A stretch of 42,861 nucleotides of DNA from an uncultured Eggerthella sp. (GTDB lineage Bacteria; Actinomycetota; Coriobacteriia; Coriobacteriales; Eggerthellaceae). The notes under the pieces were generated by a model. It did not search any database. It had not been told where the DNA came from and was given only the letters and a program-made list of their open reading frames with translations. The stretch lies in the NCBI GenBank assembly GCA_905203045.1, contig CAJKUH010000019.1, positions 1 to 42,861 of the forward strand. The letters run 5' to 3'. The stretch's first letter is position 1. Every line of letters starts with the position of its first letter. Below are positions 7,364-15,812 of the stretch, in pieces. Both the position numbers and the translations under genes were made by a program.

Positions 7364-8131
7364 ATGAATAAGGCACTGAAAGGTGTTGCATCGTTTGCGG
7401 TGCTGCTTGCGATATGGCAGGCGCTGGCTGTTTCGGGCTGGTTCCCCTCGTCGCTGTTCCCGGGCCCGGTTTCGGTTGCCCAAGCGCTGGTCGACCGCGC
7501 TTCGAGCGGGCAGCTGGTGCTGGACATCGGCGCCAGCATGTACCGTTTCTTCATCGGCTACCTGATCGCCTGCGCATCGGCGGTGCTGCTGGGCCTGGTC
7601 ATGGGGTGGTGCACACGCGCCTGGGATTTTCTGAACCCTGTGGTGCAGTTCCTGCGTCCTATTTCGCCAGTGGCATGGTTGCCGTTCATCGTGCTGTGGC
7701 TGGGCATCGGCGACATTCCCGCCATCGTGGTTATCTTTCTGGCGGCGTTCTTCCCAGTGCTGCTCTCCACGGTGGGTGCGGTGCGCCGCATCGATCCAGT
7801 GTATTTGAAGGTGTCGAAGAACTTCGGCCTGGGAAGCGCGCAGACCCTGTTCAAGATTGTGTTGCCGGCGGTGTTTCCCGTTATCGCCAACGCCTTGCAT
7901 ATCGCTTTGGGCACGGCATGGATCTTCCTGGTGGCAGGAGAAATGGCCGGCACGCAGTCGGGGCTGGGCTTCCTTATCGTGGACGCCCGCAACAATCTGC
8001 GCACCGATGAGCTTTTGGCGGCCATTGTGGTCATCGGCCTTCTGGGCGTGCTGCTCGACTGGATCATCAAACAATTCGAAGCCTGCGTGAACCGCGTGTG
8101 GGGCACCGGCGTGCAAGGAGCTGAAGAGTAA
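7364..8131 (+). CDS. ABC transporter permease, TauC/SsuC-like
   Basis: A 255-residue inner-membrane permease of the binding-protein-dependent class, with about six hydrophobic segments. The RPISPVAWLPFIVLW stretch and the later segment FFPVLLSTVGAVRRIDP, with a following LGSAQTLFKIVLPAVFPVI, form the cytoplasmic EAA-type loop that contacts the ATPase. The ATG at 7364 follows GGAAAGGGGAG. It lies 18 bases after the binding-protein gene and overlaps the ATPase start by one base (TAATG at 8129-8133). It works with the flanking binding protein and ATPase as one importer. Confidence 0.9.
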   Translation: MNKALKGVASFAVLLAIWQALAVSGWFPSSLFPGPVSVAQALVDRASSGQLVLDIGASMYRFFIGYLIACASAVLLGLVMGWCTRAWDFLNPVVQFLRPISPVAWLPFIVLWLGIGDIPAIVVIFLAAFFPVLLSTVGAVRRIDPVYLKVSKNFGLGSAQTLFKIVLPAVFPVIANALHIALGTAWIFLVAGEMAGTQSGLGFLIVDARNNLRTDELLAAIVVIGLLGVLLDWIIKQFEACVNRVWGTGVQGAEE

Positions 8132-8904
8132 TGGCCTATATCGAGATCAACGATGTTTCGAAGGTGTACCAGCGCGAAGGCGAACCGTTCCATGCGCTCG
8201 ACCATGTGTCGCTAGAAGTGGAAAAAGGCGAGTTCATCTGCCTTTTGGGCCCGTCGGGCTGCGGCAAGACCACGCTGCTTTCCATACTGGCAGGATTCGA
8301 GCATCCCGATTCGGGCAGTATCCTCATCGACGGCGCGGAAGTGACGGGCCCTGTTCCCAACCGCGTTACCATCTTCCAGCACTACGGCTTGCTGCCGTGG
8401 CAGACGGTGGAAAAGAACGTGATGTTGGGGCTTTTGGCCAAGAAGGTGCCCAAAGAGCAGGCCCGCGCCACGGCCGCGAAGTATATCGAGCTGGTGGGCT
8501 TGTCCGGGTTCGAGCATGTGCGCCCCGCTCAGCTTTCCGGCGGAATGCAGCAGCGCGTTTCCATTGCGCGTGGTTTGGCGGTGCAGCCCGATGTGCTGTT
8601 CATGGACGAGCCTTTCGGTGCGCTTGACGCCATCACGCGTCTGAAGATGCAAGACGATATCCACCGCATTGCCGAAGAAGAGGGCGTTACCGTGATCTTC
8701 GTGACGCACGACATCGAGGAAGCGGTGGTTCTGGCCGATCGTATCGTGGTGCTCACTCCCAACCCCGGCCATGTGAAGGAAGTGGTGAAGGTTGAGCTGG
8801 GACCCGACCGTTTGCGCACGGGCAGCGACTTCCTTGCGGTGCGCGACCACGTGTTCGACGTGTTCGGCATGAAGCCCAACTGGGATGTGGAGTACGTGAT
8901 CTGA
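8131..8904 (+). CDS. ABC transporter ATP-binding protein, TauB/SsuB-like
   Basis: A 257-residue ATPase that powers the importer. Walker A GPSGCGKTT is at about residues 40-48. The Q-loop region reads FQHYGLLPW, the signature LSGGMQQR is at about 135, Walker B LFMDEPFGALD is at about 155, and the H-loop is FVTHDIEEA. This is the usual set for nitrate/taurine importers. It is the last gene of the cooS operon, followed by a GC-rich hairpin. Start and stop overlap indicates coupled translation with the permease. Confidence 0.93.
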   Translation: MAYIEINDVSKVYQREGEPFHALDHVSLEVEKGEFICLLGPSGCGKTTLLSILAGFEHPDSGSILIDGAEVTGPVPNRVTIFQHYGLLPWQTVEKNVMLGLLAKKVPKEQARATAAKYIELVGLSGFEHVRPAQLSGGMQQRVSIARGLAVQPDVLFMDEPFGALDAITRLKMQDDIHRIAEEEGVTVIFVTHDIEEAVVLADRIVVLTPNPGHVKEVVKVELGPDRLRTGSDFLAVRDHVFDVFGMKPNWDVEYVI

Positions 8905-8947
8905 TTTTCTTTGATCAAGGGCATCTGGCATAAGTTGGACGCCTGAT

Positions 8948-8984
8948 GGGGCCGGGGCGGTTATCCGTCCCGGCCCCGCTTCTA
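8948..8984 (+). terminator. Terminator of cooS-ABC operon
   Basis: A 13-base stem (GGGGCCGGGGCGG with CCGTCCCGGCCCC, one G-U) and loop TTAT (8948-8977) are followed by a short weak T-rich tail (GCTTCTAT). It lies 44 bases after the ATPase stop. Confidence 0.65.
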
Positions 8985-9049
8985 TACGGGCTTTGCTGGA
9001 GGTTTAGTCGTGCTTTTCGGGTTTGCAAAGCTGGCGGGGTGCTTGCCCT

Positions 9050-9055
9050 ATACTT
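9050..9055 (+). promoter_or_regulatory. -10 box of a likely leaderless priA transcript
   Basis: TATACT ends seven bases before the A of the priA ATG at 9062, so transcription would begin at or next to the start codon. No ribosome site precedes that ATG. No convincing -35 is seen. Confidence 0.45.
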
Positions 9056-9061
9056 TTCATC

Positions 9062-11512
9062 ATGAAATTCGCTCAGATCATCCTCGATATCCCAACGGCG
9101 GCGCTCGATGCGCCCTATACCTACGCTGTGCCCGAAACTGCCCAGGAACAAGCACGCCTTGCGCAGGGCAAGAAGACCCCTGCCAAGAAAGCTGCGAAGA
9201 AGCCCGTTCAGGAATCGTTCGACGATCTTTTTTCCCTGACCGATGCTGCAACCGAGCCCGAATCGGAGCCAACAGGGTCTGTCCCCATTGGCTCTGACCC
9301 TGCTGCAAGCGAAGTTCTGTCGGGCATCCAAGTTGGCTGTGCGGTGTTGGTGCCCTTTGGCGGCCGCAAGGCCGTTGGCTTCGTGGTTTGCGTAAGCGAC
9401 CGGGCCCCTTCTGACCTTGATACGGCGAAGCTCAAGGCAGTGGAAGAAGTGCTGGGCAAGCCGTGCTTCACCGAAGTCGGTGCTCGCTGCGCGCAATTCT
9501 TGGCCGATCGGTACCTTGCGCCGTTTTCTTCCTGCATTCGCCTGTTCATGCCGCCCGGTGGCGTGCCTTGCATGGAACGCATCAACGGCACATGGCAGGT
9601 AACGCGCCCAGTGGTGGCGCAGGTCGACGAGCGCTGGGTTGTGCGCACCTCTAAAGCTGACGCCTTCAAGCCACGCAAGGGGGCGGTGAAGCAGGAGTTG
9701 GTGCTTGAAGCGCTGAAGCAGGGCGATTTGCGCGTGACGGAGCTCACGGCGGAATACGGCTCGGTTTCCTCGACGTTGAAATCGCTGGAGAAAAAGGGCG
9801 TTATCCGCATCGAGCAGCGGCGCCGTATGCGCGAATACGGCCAGGTGGCAGGCGTGTTCGCAAAGCGAGCAGGGGAACGCCCGGTGCTTACCGGCCACCA
9901 GGCGCAGGCGCTCGATGCCATCCAGCAGGCCGCATCGCACAGCGACGGCCATGTGGTGTTGGTGGACGGCGTTACTGGGTCGGGTAAGACGGAAGTGTAT
10001 CTGCGCGCCATCGAAGATGCACTTGCGCAGGGGCGTGGCGCCATCGTTCTGGTACCCGAGATTTCCCTTACCCCGCAAACCGTTGCGCGTTTCCGCGGGC
10101 GCTTCGGCGATACCGTTGCCGTGCTGCATTCGCGCATGTCGCAGGGCGAGCGCTTCGACCAGTGGGACCTTATCCGCGAAGGGCATACCCGCGTGGTGGT
10201 TGGCGCCCGCAGCGCCCTGTTCGCCCCTATGGAAAACGTGGGCGTGATCATCATCGACGAGGAACACGAGGGCAGTTACAAGCAGGACCAGGCTCCGCGC
10301 TACGTCACGCGCGATGTGGCCGAATGGATGGCGCGTGCCCATGGGGCCGTGTTGGTGCTGGGCTCGGCAACCCCTTCGCTCGAGGCGCTGCATCGTTGCG
10401 AAACACAGGATTCGTGGCAGCGGGTCGAAATGCCCGGGCGTGCCAACGGCAAGCCTTTGCCCGACATCGCCGTGGTGGATATGGCTCGCGAGTTCGGCGG
10501 CGGCAACCGTTCCATGTTCTCGCGCGAGCTGCAGAAGGCGCTTTTCGAGGTGCTTGATAAAGACGAAAAGGCCGTGCTGTTGCTGAACCAGCGCGGGTTT
10601 GCCCAGTTTCTGCTGTGCCGTGACTGCGGCTATGTTCCCGAATGCGATTCGTGCTCCACGTCGCTTACCTACCACGATCGGGACTCGAAGCTGGTGTGCC
10701 ACCACTGCGGTGCAACGCATCCGGTGCCCGCCGTGTGCCCCGAGTGCGGAAGCCCGTACCTGAAGCGGTTCGGTGCAGGCACCCAGCGTGTGGAAAGCGA
10801 GCTGCGGGCGCTTTTGGCCGAGAGGGATTGCCGCGTTATCCGCATGGACGCCGACACCACGGCGAAAAAGGGCGACCATCAGCGTTTGCTGGAACAGTTC
10901 GCTGCGCCAGGGGCCGCTGTGCTTCTGGGTACGCAGATGATTGCGAAGGGCCTTGATTTCGACGATGTGACCCTGGTAGGCGTCATCAATGCCGACACTA
11001 TGCTGAAGCTTCCTGATTTTCGCAGTTCAGAGCGCACCTTCGACCTTATTGAGCAGGTGGCGGGCCGCGCGGGGCGTGCCGACAAGCCCGGGCGGGTAGT
11101 GGTGCAGACCTACAGCGCGCAGGACGTTGCCATCCGTGCGGCCGCTTCCTACGACCGCCAACGTTTCCTTGACGAAGAGCTGGAATTGCGTGAAGGGCTG
11201 GGGTACCCGCCTTACGTGCGTCTGGCAAACGTTTTGGTGTGGGGCAAAGACAAGGATGCCGTGCGCGCCGCTGCCCGGGAGCTTTACCACGATTTGGCAC
11301 AGTTTGCCGCAGGGCAGGGCGCCGGTTGGCTGGTGCTGCCGCCCACGCCGTGCGTGCTGGAGCGTTTGAAGGGATCGTGGCGCTACCACGTGGTGGTGAA
11401 GGCGCCGCTCTCGGGCGATATCGCCGGGTGCTTTGCGACGTACTTCCGTGAGCGAAAGCCCACGTCAGGGGTGCGCGTTTCCATCGACATCGACCCGATG
11501 AGCCTTCTGTAG
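9062..11512 (+). CDS. priA: Primosomal protein N' (replication restart helicase)
   Basis: PriA is a 3'-to-5' DNA helicase that recognises stalled forks and reloads the replisome. Here it has 816 residues from the ATG at 9062; a TTG at 9023 would add 13 unlikely residues. MKFAQIILDIPTAALDAPYT is the usual start of the 3'-end-binding domain. An insertion of about 60-70 residues (including GKKTPAKKAAKKP and an acidic, low-complexity part) interrupts that domain before GCAVLVPFGGRKAVGFVV. The helicase motifs follow: Walker A GVTGSGKTE near residue 305, DEEHEGSYKQ, and LGSATPSLEAL. Zinc-binding cysteines are in CRDCGYVPECDSC and CHHCGATHPVPAVCPECGS. The later motifs ending QVAGRAGR are present. 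The transcript looks leaderless. Confidence 0.95.
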   Translation: MKFAQIILDIPTAALDAPYTYAVPETAQEQARLAQGKKTPAKKAAKKPVQESFDDLFSLTDAATEPESEPTGSVPIGSDPAASEVLSGIQVGCAVLVPFGGRKAVGFVVCVSDRAPSDLDTAKLKAVEEVLGKPCFTEVGARCAQFLADRYLAPFSSCIRLFMPPGGVPCMERINGTWQVTRPVVAQVDERWVVRTSKADAFKPRKGAVKQELVLEALKQGDLRVTELTAEYGSVSSTLKSLEKKGVIRIEQRRRMREYGQVAGVFAKRAGERPVLTGHQAQALDAIQQAASHSDGHVVLVDGVTGSGKTEVYLRAIEDALAQGRGAIVLVPEISLTPQTVARFRGRFGDTVAVLHSRMSQGERFDQWDLIREGHTRVVVGARSALFAPMENVGVIIIDEEHEGSYKQDQAPRYVTRDVAEWMARAHGAVLVLGSATPSLEALHRCETQDSWQRVEMPGRANGKPLPDIAVVDMAREFGGGNRSMFSRELQKALFEVLDKDEKAVLLLNQRGFAQFLLCRDCGYVPECDSCSTSLTYHDRDSKLVCHHCGATHPVPAVCPECGSPYLKRFGAGTQRVESELRALLAERDCRVIRMDADTTAKKGDHQRLLEQFAAPGAAVLLGTQMIAKGLDFDDVTLVGVINADTMLKLPDFRSSERTFDLIEQVAGRAGRADKPGRVVVQTYSAQDVAIRAAASYDRQRFLDEELELREGLGYPPYVRLANVLVWGKDKDAVRAAARELYHDLAQFAAGQGAGWLVLPPTPCVLERLKGSWRYHVVVKAPLSGDIAGCFATYFRERKPTSGVRVSIDIDPMSLL
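9266..9294. repeat. REP-like palindrome inside priA
   Basis: GAGCCAA-ca-GGG-tctgt-CCC-ca-TTGGCTC is an inverted repeat with two internal mismatched steps. It lies within the low-complexity insertion of the PriA N-terminal domain and keeps the reading frame. Its core, GGG-TCTGT-CCC, is like that of the palindrome at 4090-4118. Confidence 0.4.
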
Positions 11513-11598
11513 CCCGCTGTTTTCGCTGCCCTTTCGAGCAAACGCATAATAAAGTAAAGCAGGGCAATTTAAGGCTACCTATAAGGCGCTGTTCGCGT

Positions 11599-11604
11599 TA
11601 TAAT
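11599..11604 (+). promoter_or_regulatory. -10 box of rpoD
   Basis: TATAAT lies 60 bases upstream of the favoured GTG start. It sits close to two ATG codons (11608 and 11611), so a leaderless start at 11611 is a formal alternative. No good -35 is visible. Confidence 0.45.
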
Positions 11605-11664
11605 AGCATGATGTTTTCAACAGGCTCAGAGCCTGATTTTGTAGAAGCGTGGGAAGGAAACGAC

Positions 11665-13014
11665 GTGGCAAAGGCTTCCTCACAGCAGTCTGAATCCAAG
11701 GAAAAGACGACGAAGAGCACGGCCAAGAAAGCGCCAGCCAAGAAGGCTACCACCAAGAAGGCAGCCCCTAAAAAGGAAACGGCTAAGGCAAAAAGCGCTG
11801 CAGCTTCCAAGAAGAAGGCGGCAGAGGCAAAAGCGGCAGAGATGCACGATCACGAGGAAGACGAAACGGAAAGCATTCTGGAATCCGACGTCGAGCCCAC
11901 GAACCTGCACGAAGAGCACCACGAAGAGGTTAAGGCTTCCGATCTTACCGACGAAAGCCTGCTTGAGGGCGTGCCGGAAGAAGAGCTGAAGGCTGCCGCC
12001 GAAATCACGGTTCCCAAGGTTTCCCATAAGGCGAAGAGCACCCGCAAGCGCAGCACCCGCAAGTCTTCGGGCGACGGCTCGGTGGCCCTTCTCACGGGCG
12101 ACCCGGTTCGCATGTACCTGAAGGAAATCGGCAAGGTTTCCCTGCTTACGGCAGCTGAGGAAATCGACCTGGCCATGAAGATCGAAGCGGGCGTTGCCGC
12201 AACCGCCGAACTCGAAAAGGCCGAAGAGGAAGGCGTGGAGCTTGAGCGCCGCGAGCGCAGGCGCCTTACCCGCGTAGAGCAGGTGGGCATCGACGCGAAG
12301 CAGCAGCTCATCGAAGCAAACCTTCGTCTGGTTGTTTCCATTGCAAAGCGCTATGTGGGCCGCGGCATGCTGTTCTTGGACCTTATCCAGGAAGGTAACC
12401 TGGGCCTTATCCGCGCGGTAGAGAAGTTCGACTACACCAAGGGCTTCAAGTTCTCCACGTATGCAACGTGGTGGATCCGCCAGGCCATTACCCGCGCCAT
12501 CGCCGACCAGGCGCGTACCATCCGCATCCCGGTTCACATGGTGGAAACCATCAACAAGCTCGTTCGCATCCAGCGCCAGCTGCTGCAGTCGTTGGGCCGC
12601 GAGCCTACCCCTGAAGAAATCGCCGAGGAAATGGGCCTTACGCCCGAGCGTGTGCGTGAGATTCAGAAGATCAGCCAGGAGCCGGTTTCGCTCGAAACGC
12701 CTATCGGCGAAGAGGAAGATTCCCAGCTGGGCGACTTCATCGAAGACGACGCTGCGGTTGTTCCCCCCGATGCTGCTTCGTTCAGCATGCTGCAGGAACA
12801 GCTTTCCAAGACGCTGGAAGGCCTGGCGGAACGCGAGCGCAAGGTTATCTCGCTGCGCTTCGGCCTGGAAGACGGCCACCCCCGCACGCTCGAGGAAGTT
12901 GGCCGCGAGTTCGGCGTAACGCGCGAGCGTATTCGCCAGATCGAGTCGAAGACGCTTGCCAAGCTGCGTCATCCGTCCCGTTCCCAGAAGCTTAAGGATT
13001 ATCTCGAGGATTAG
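11665..13014 (+). CDS. rpoD: RNA polymerase primary sigma factor
   Basis: The housekeeping sigma-70 factor. The GTG at 11665 behind GGAAGGAAA is preferred, giving 449 residues; ATG codons at 11608 and 11611 in the same frame are alternatives. The N-terminus is a Lys/Ala-rich tail (KKAPAKKATTKKAAPKK) and then an acidic stretch, as in many Actinobacteria, in place of a typical region 1.1. Region 1.2 starts at DPVRMYLKEIGKVSLLTAAE. Region 2 contains the core-binding segment GNLGLIRAVEKFDYTKGFKF and the -10-reading STYATWWIRQAITRAIADQ. Region 3 is VHMVETINKLVRIQRQLLQ. Region 4.2, which reads the -35, is TLEEVGREFGVTRERIRQIE. A strong hairpin follows the gene. Confidence 0.97.
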   Translation: MAKASSQQSESKEKTTKSTAKKAPAKKATTKKAAPKKETAKAKSAAASKKKAAEAKAAEMHDHEEDETESILESDVEPTNLHEEHHEEVKASDLTDESLLEGVPEEELKAAAEITVPKVSHKAKSTRKRSTRKSSGDGSVALLTGDPVRMYLKEIGKVSLLTAAEEIDLAMKIEAGVAATAELEKAEEEGVELERRERRRLTRVEQVGIDAKQQLIEANLRLVVSIAKRYVGRGMLFLDLIQEGNLGLIRAVEKFDYTKGFKFSTYATWWIRQAITRAIADQARTIRIPVHMVETINKLVRIQRQLLQSLGREPTPEEIAEEMGLTPERVREIQKISQEPVSLETPIGEEEDSQLGDFIEDDAAVVPPDAASFSMLQEQLSKTLEGLAERERKVISLRFGLEDGHPRTLEEVGREFGVTRERIRQIESKTLAKLRHPSRSQKLKDYLED

Positions 13015-13095
13015 GCGGCTGCGCTGTTCTGCCGAACAGTGCAAGACTCACGAAGCGCTACGCAGCGCGGCGTTATGACGGCACAGGAAAACTTC

Positions 13096-13137
13096 AAGGC
13101 CCATGGGGCGGCACAGATGCCATCCCCATGGGCCTTT
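13096..13137 (+). terminator. rpoD terminator
   Basis: Perfect 13-base arms (AAGGCCCATGGGG and CCCCATGGGCCTT) enclose a 15-base loop that itself can form GGCA-CAGA-TGCC, followed by a short T-run. It lies about 80 bases after the stop. Confidence 0.75.
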
Positions 13138-13272
13138 CAATTCCCCTGCGCCCGCTAGTGCTGCCTGCTGGCTTGCTGGCCATACCCGATTTATTAATGT
13201 CCTTTCGGGCATTCCGCGTTGCGGTAATGCAGTACCATCGTTTTTAACGGCCCATCACTAAAAGGAGCCCCT

Positions 13273-15552
13273 ATGGACAACGGACAACTTGAATTCTTCG
13301 CTACGTGCCCTCAGGGGTTCGAGCATATTCTGGCCGACGAGCTGAAGCGCCTGCGTGCACAAAGCGTGCGCCCCTTGAAGGGTGGTGTGGCGTTTTTCGG
13401 CAGCAAGGTTGAAGGATATCGCGTGTGCCTGTGGTCGCGCATCGCCTCGCGCGTGTTGCGCGTAATGGGGCGTGTTGATGCCCATGATGCCGATGCCCTC
13501 TACCATGGGGTGAAGGCACTGCCGTGGGCCAGTGTGGTTGCCGATGGGTCGACCATTGCGGTGACGGCCCGTGGCACCAACGATTCCTTGAAAAACAGCC
13601 AGTTCGTGGGCCTGAAGGTGAAGGATGCAGTATGCGACCGCCTGCGTGAGACGCGCGGCAAGCGCCCCGACGTGCAGCCGCAGCGTCCCGATGTGCCCAT
13701 TTGGATCTCGTTGCACGGCAACAAGGCAACCATCTCCATCGACTATGCGGGCGAATCGCTCCATCGCAGGGGCTACCGCGTTCCCGGTGAGGCGGTGGAA
13801 GCGCCGCTCAAGGAAGCGCTTGCAGCGGGCATGCTGGTATGGGGCGGTTGGGACCGTGTTGCCGCTCCTGCCCTGCGTCGCGCGAAAGCGCAGCACGAGG
13901 GCGGCGGCGATATAGCGGAAGCTCCCGCCTTCGTCGACCCGGCATGCGGCAGCGGCACGCTGGTGCTCGAAGCGGCCATGATGGCAACCGATCGCGCCCC
14001 GGGGCTTTCGCGCGATTACTGGGGTTTCGAAGGTTGCGCCGATTTCGACGCCGATGCCTTCGATGATCTGCTCGCCGATGCCGACGAGCGTTTCGAGCAG
14101 GGCCTGGAAGGCGCTCCGCACCTGTTCGGCTTCGATATCGACTCGCAGGCGGTGGGCATCGCCCGCGGCAACGCCCGTCGTTTAGGGCTTGCTTCCTACG
14201 TGACGTTCGGCTGTGCCGATTGCGCCGACCTGGAAACCAGCTTGCAGCAGAACGAGGTTGCGCTTGACGGACCGGGCTTTGTGGCTATCAACCCGCCTTA
14301 CGGCATGCGCTTGCTGGCACATGGCCTGGAAGGGTTCTACGAGCATCTTTCGAAGGGCCTGCGCAGCCTGCCCGATACGTGGAGCATGGTGGTTATCACG
14401 CCCGATTCCGGTTTCGATGCTGCGGTGGGCTTTACCGCCAACCGCACCCTTCCGGTGTACAACGGTGCCATCGAAGCGTGCTTGCGCAGCTACCGCTTGG
14501 GACATTCCTCTATCGTGGAAGCACCCGTGGTAACGCTCGAAGGCGTAGAGACGAAGGTGGCCGTCACGTCCGACCATGCCCTTCAATTTGCCGCGCGCTT
14601 GCGTAAGATGGCGAAGGCCCGTCGCAAGTGGGCACGCAAGAACGATGTCCATGCTTACCGCATTTACGACGCCGACCTGCCCGACTACGCGGTGGCGGTC
14701 GACTTGTTCGAAGAACAGGGCACGGGTGCAGTGAACGTGTTGGTAACCGAGTACCAAGCGCCGAAGGAAATCGACCCGCAGAAGGCAACGTGCCGCTTCA
14801 AGGACGCCTGTGCCGTTACTGCGGTTATCCTCGGTGTGCCCGAAGAGCGCATGTTCACCCGCGTGCGCCGTCAGGCAAAGGGCGGCTCGCAGTATCGTCG
14901 CGAAGAGCATGTTTCCCATCGCATCATCGTCGAGGAAGCGGGGCATCCGTTCGAGCTCGATCTTTCGGGCTACCTCGATACGGGCCTGTTCCTCGATCAT
15001 CGCATCACGCGTTCCCTGGTGGGTGAAATGGCCGCCGACAAGCGTTTCCTCAACTTGTTCGCTTACACGGGAACGGCAAGCGTGTACGCGGCGTGCGGCG
15101 GGGCCGCTTCAACCACCACGGTCGATATGAGTCAAACCTATCTTGATTGGGCGAAGCGCAACATGAAACGGGCGGGCTTCACAGGACGCATGCACCGTTT
15201 CGTGCGCGCCGATGTGCTCTCATGGATAGAGCGCGCCGCCGAAGAAGAGGCAGGCTGCTACGACTTGGTGTTCTTGGACCCGCCCACGTTCTCCAACTCG
15301 AAAACCATGGGCCAGCGTACTTGGGACATCCAACGCGATCATGGCGAGCTGCTTCGTTTGGTGCGCCGTCTGCTGGCTCCTGGCGGCACCATTGTGTTCT
15401 CGGGCAACCTGCGCTCCTTCAAGCTCGATGAAGTGAAGGTGCGTGCGTGCGGTCTGGGCATCGAGAACATCACCGCCCAGACCATCCCGGAGGATTTTTC
15501 GCGTAACCCCAAGATTCACTTCTGCTACCTGCTTACCGATTTGCGCGGGTAG
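13273..15552 (+). CDS. rlmKL: Bifunctional 23S rRNA methyltransferase RlmK/RlmL
   Basis: A 759-residue fusion of two S-adenosylmethionine-dependent methyltransferases that modify 23S rRNA guanines (G2445 at N2 by the RlmL half, G2069 at N7 by the RlmK half, in E. coli numbering). The N-terminus carries a ferredoxin-like/THUMP RNA-binding region (EFFATCPQGFEHILADELKR). The RlmL half has FVDPACGSGTLVLEAAMMA (SAM-binding) and the catalytic INPPYGMRL. The RlmK half has FLNLFAYTGTASVYAA and VFLDPPTFSNSKTM. It is somewhat longer than the E. coli protein of about 702 residues. The ATG at 13273 follows AAAGGAGCC. It is a single-gene unit ending in a strong terminator. Confidence 0.93.
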   Translation: MDNGQLEFFATCPQGFEHILADELKRLRAQSVRPLKGGVAFFGSKVEGYRVCLWSRIASRVLRVMGRVDAHDADALYHGVKALPWASVVADGSTIAVTARGTNDSLKNSQFVGLKVKDAVCDRLRETRGKRPDVQPQRPDVPIWISLHGNKATISIDYAGESLHRRGYRVPGEAVEAPLKEALAAGMLVWGGWDRVAAPALRRAKAQHEGGGDIAEAPAFVDPACGSGTLVLEAAMMATDRAPGLSRDYWGFEGCADFDADAFDDLLADADERFEQGLEGAPHLFGFDIDSQAVGIARGNARRLGLASYVTFGCADCADLETSLQQNEVALDGPGFVAINPPYGMRLLAHGLEGFYEHLSKGLRSLPDTWSMVVITPDSGFDAAVGFTANRTLPVYNGAIEACLRSYRLGHSSIVEAPVVTLEGVETKVAVTSDHALQFAARLRKMAKARRKWARKNDVHAYRIYDADLPDYAVAVDLFEEQGTGAVNVLVTEYQAPKEIDPQKATCRFKDACAVTAVILGVPEERMFTRVRRQAKGGSQYRREEHVSHRIIVEEAGHPFELDLSGYLDTGLFLDHRITRSLVGEMAADKRFLNLFAYTGTASVYAACGGAASTTTVDMSQTYLDWAKRNMKRAGFTGRMHRFVRADVLSWIERAAEEEAGCYDLVFLDPPTFSNSKTMGQRTWDIQRDHGELLRLVRRLLAPGGTIVFSGNLRSFKLDEVKVRACGLGIENITAQTIPEDFSRNPKIHFCYLLTDLRG

Positions 15553-15574
15553 AAAATAAGGCACTGAGCTGCTG

Positions 15575-15612
15575 AATGGCCCTTGCGAGTCGTACGACCC
15601 GCAAGGGCCATT
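15575..15612 (+). terminator. rlmKL terminator
   Basis: Perfect 13-base arms AATGGCCCTTGCG / CGCAAGGGCCATT enclose an inner palindrome GTCGTACGAC. It is followed by a T-rich tail (TTTCCCTATTTT). Confidence 0.8.
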
Positions 15613-15812
15613 TCCCTATTTTCTGTCTATGTTTTGAACAGCTGGATCGTTTTCAGAGCTCAGGCGGCATGGAGCAGTCGGGCTAAGCGCGCTGGGGGGG
15701 GGCGTTGCTGGCCGGGCTTGCCTGTGGCGGGCCTGTGGCGATGTTTGGCGGGTGCCGCGTTGAAGGGATGCCGCAAAACGCGCCCCCAATTCCTGGATAT
15801 GGGCCGCAGAGG

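Noticed and set aside
9023..9061. Upstream TTG start for priA
   Set aside because: The added residues do not resemble PriA, and the family's MKFAQIILD start is at 9062.
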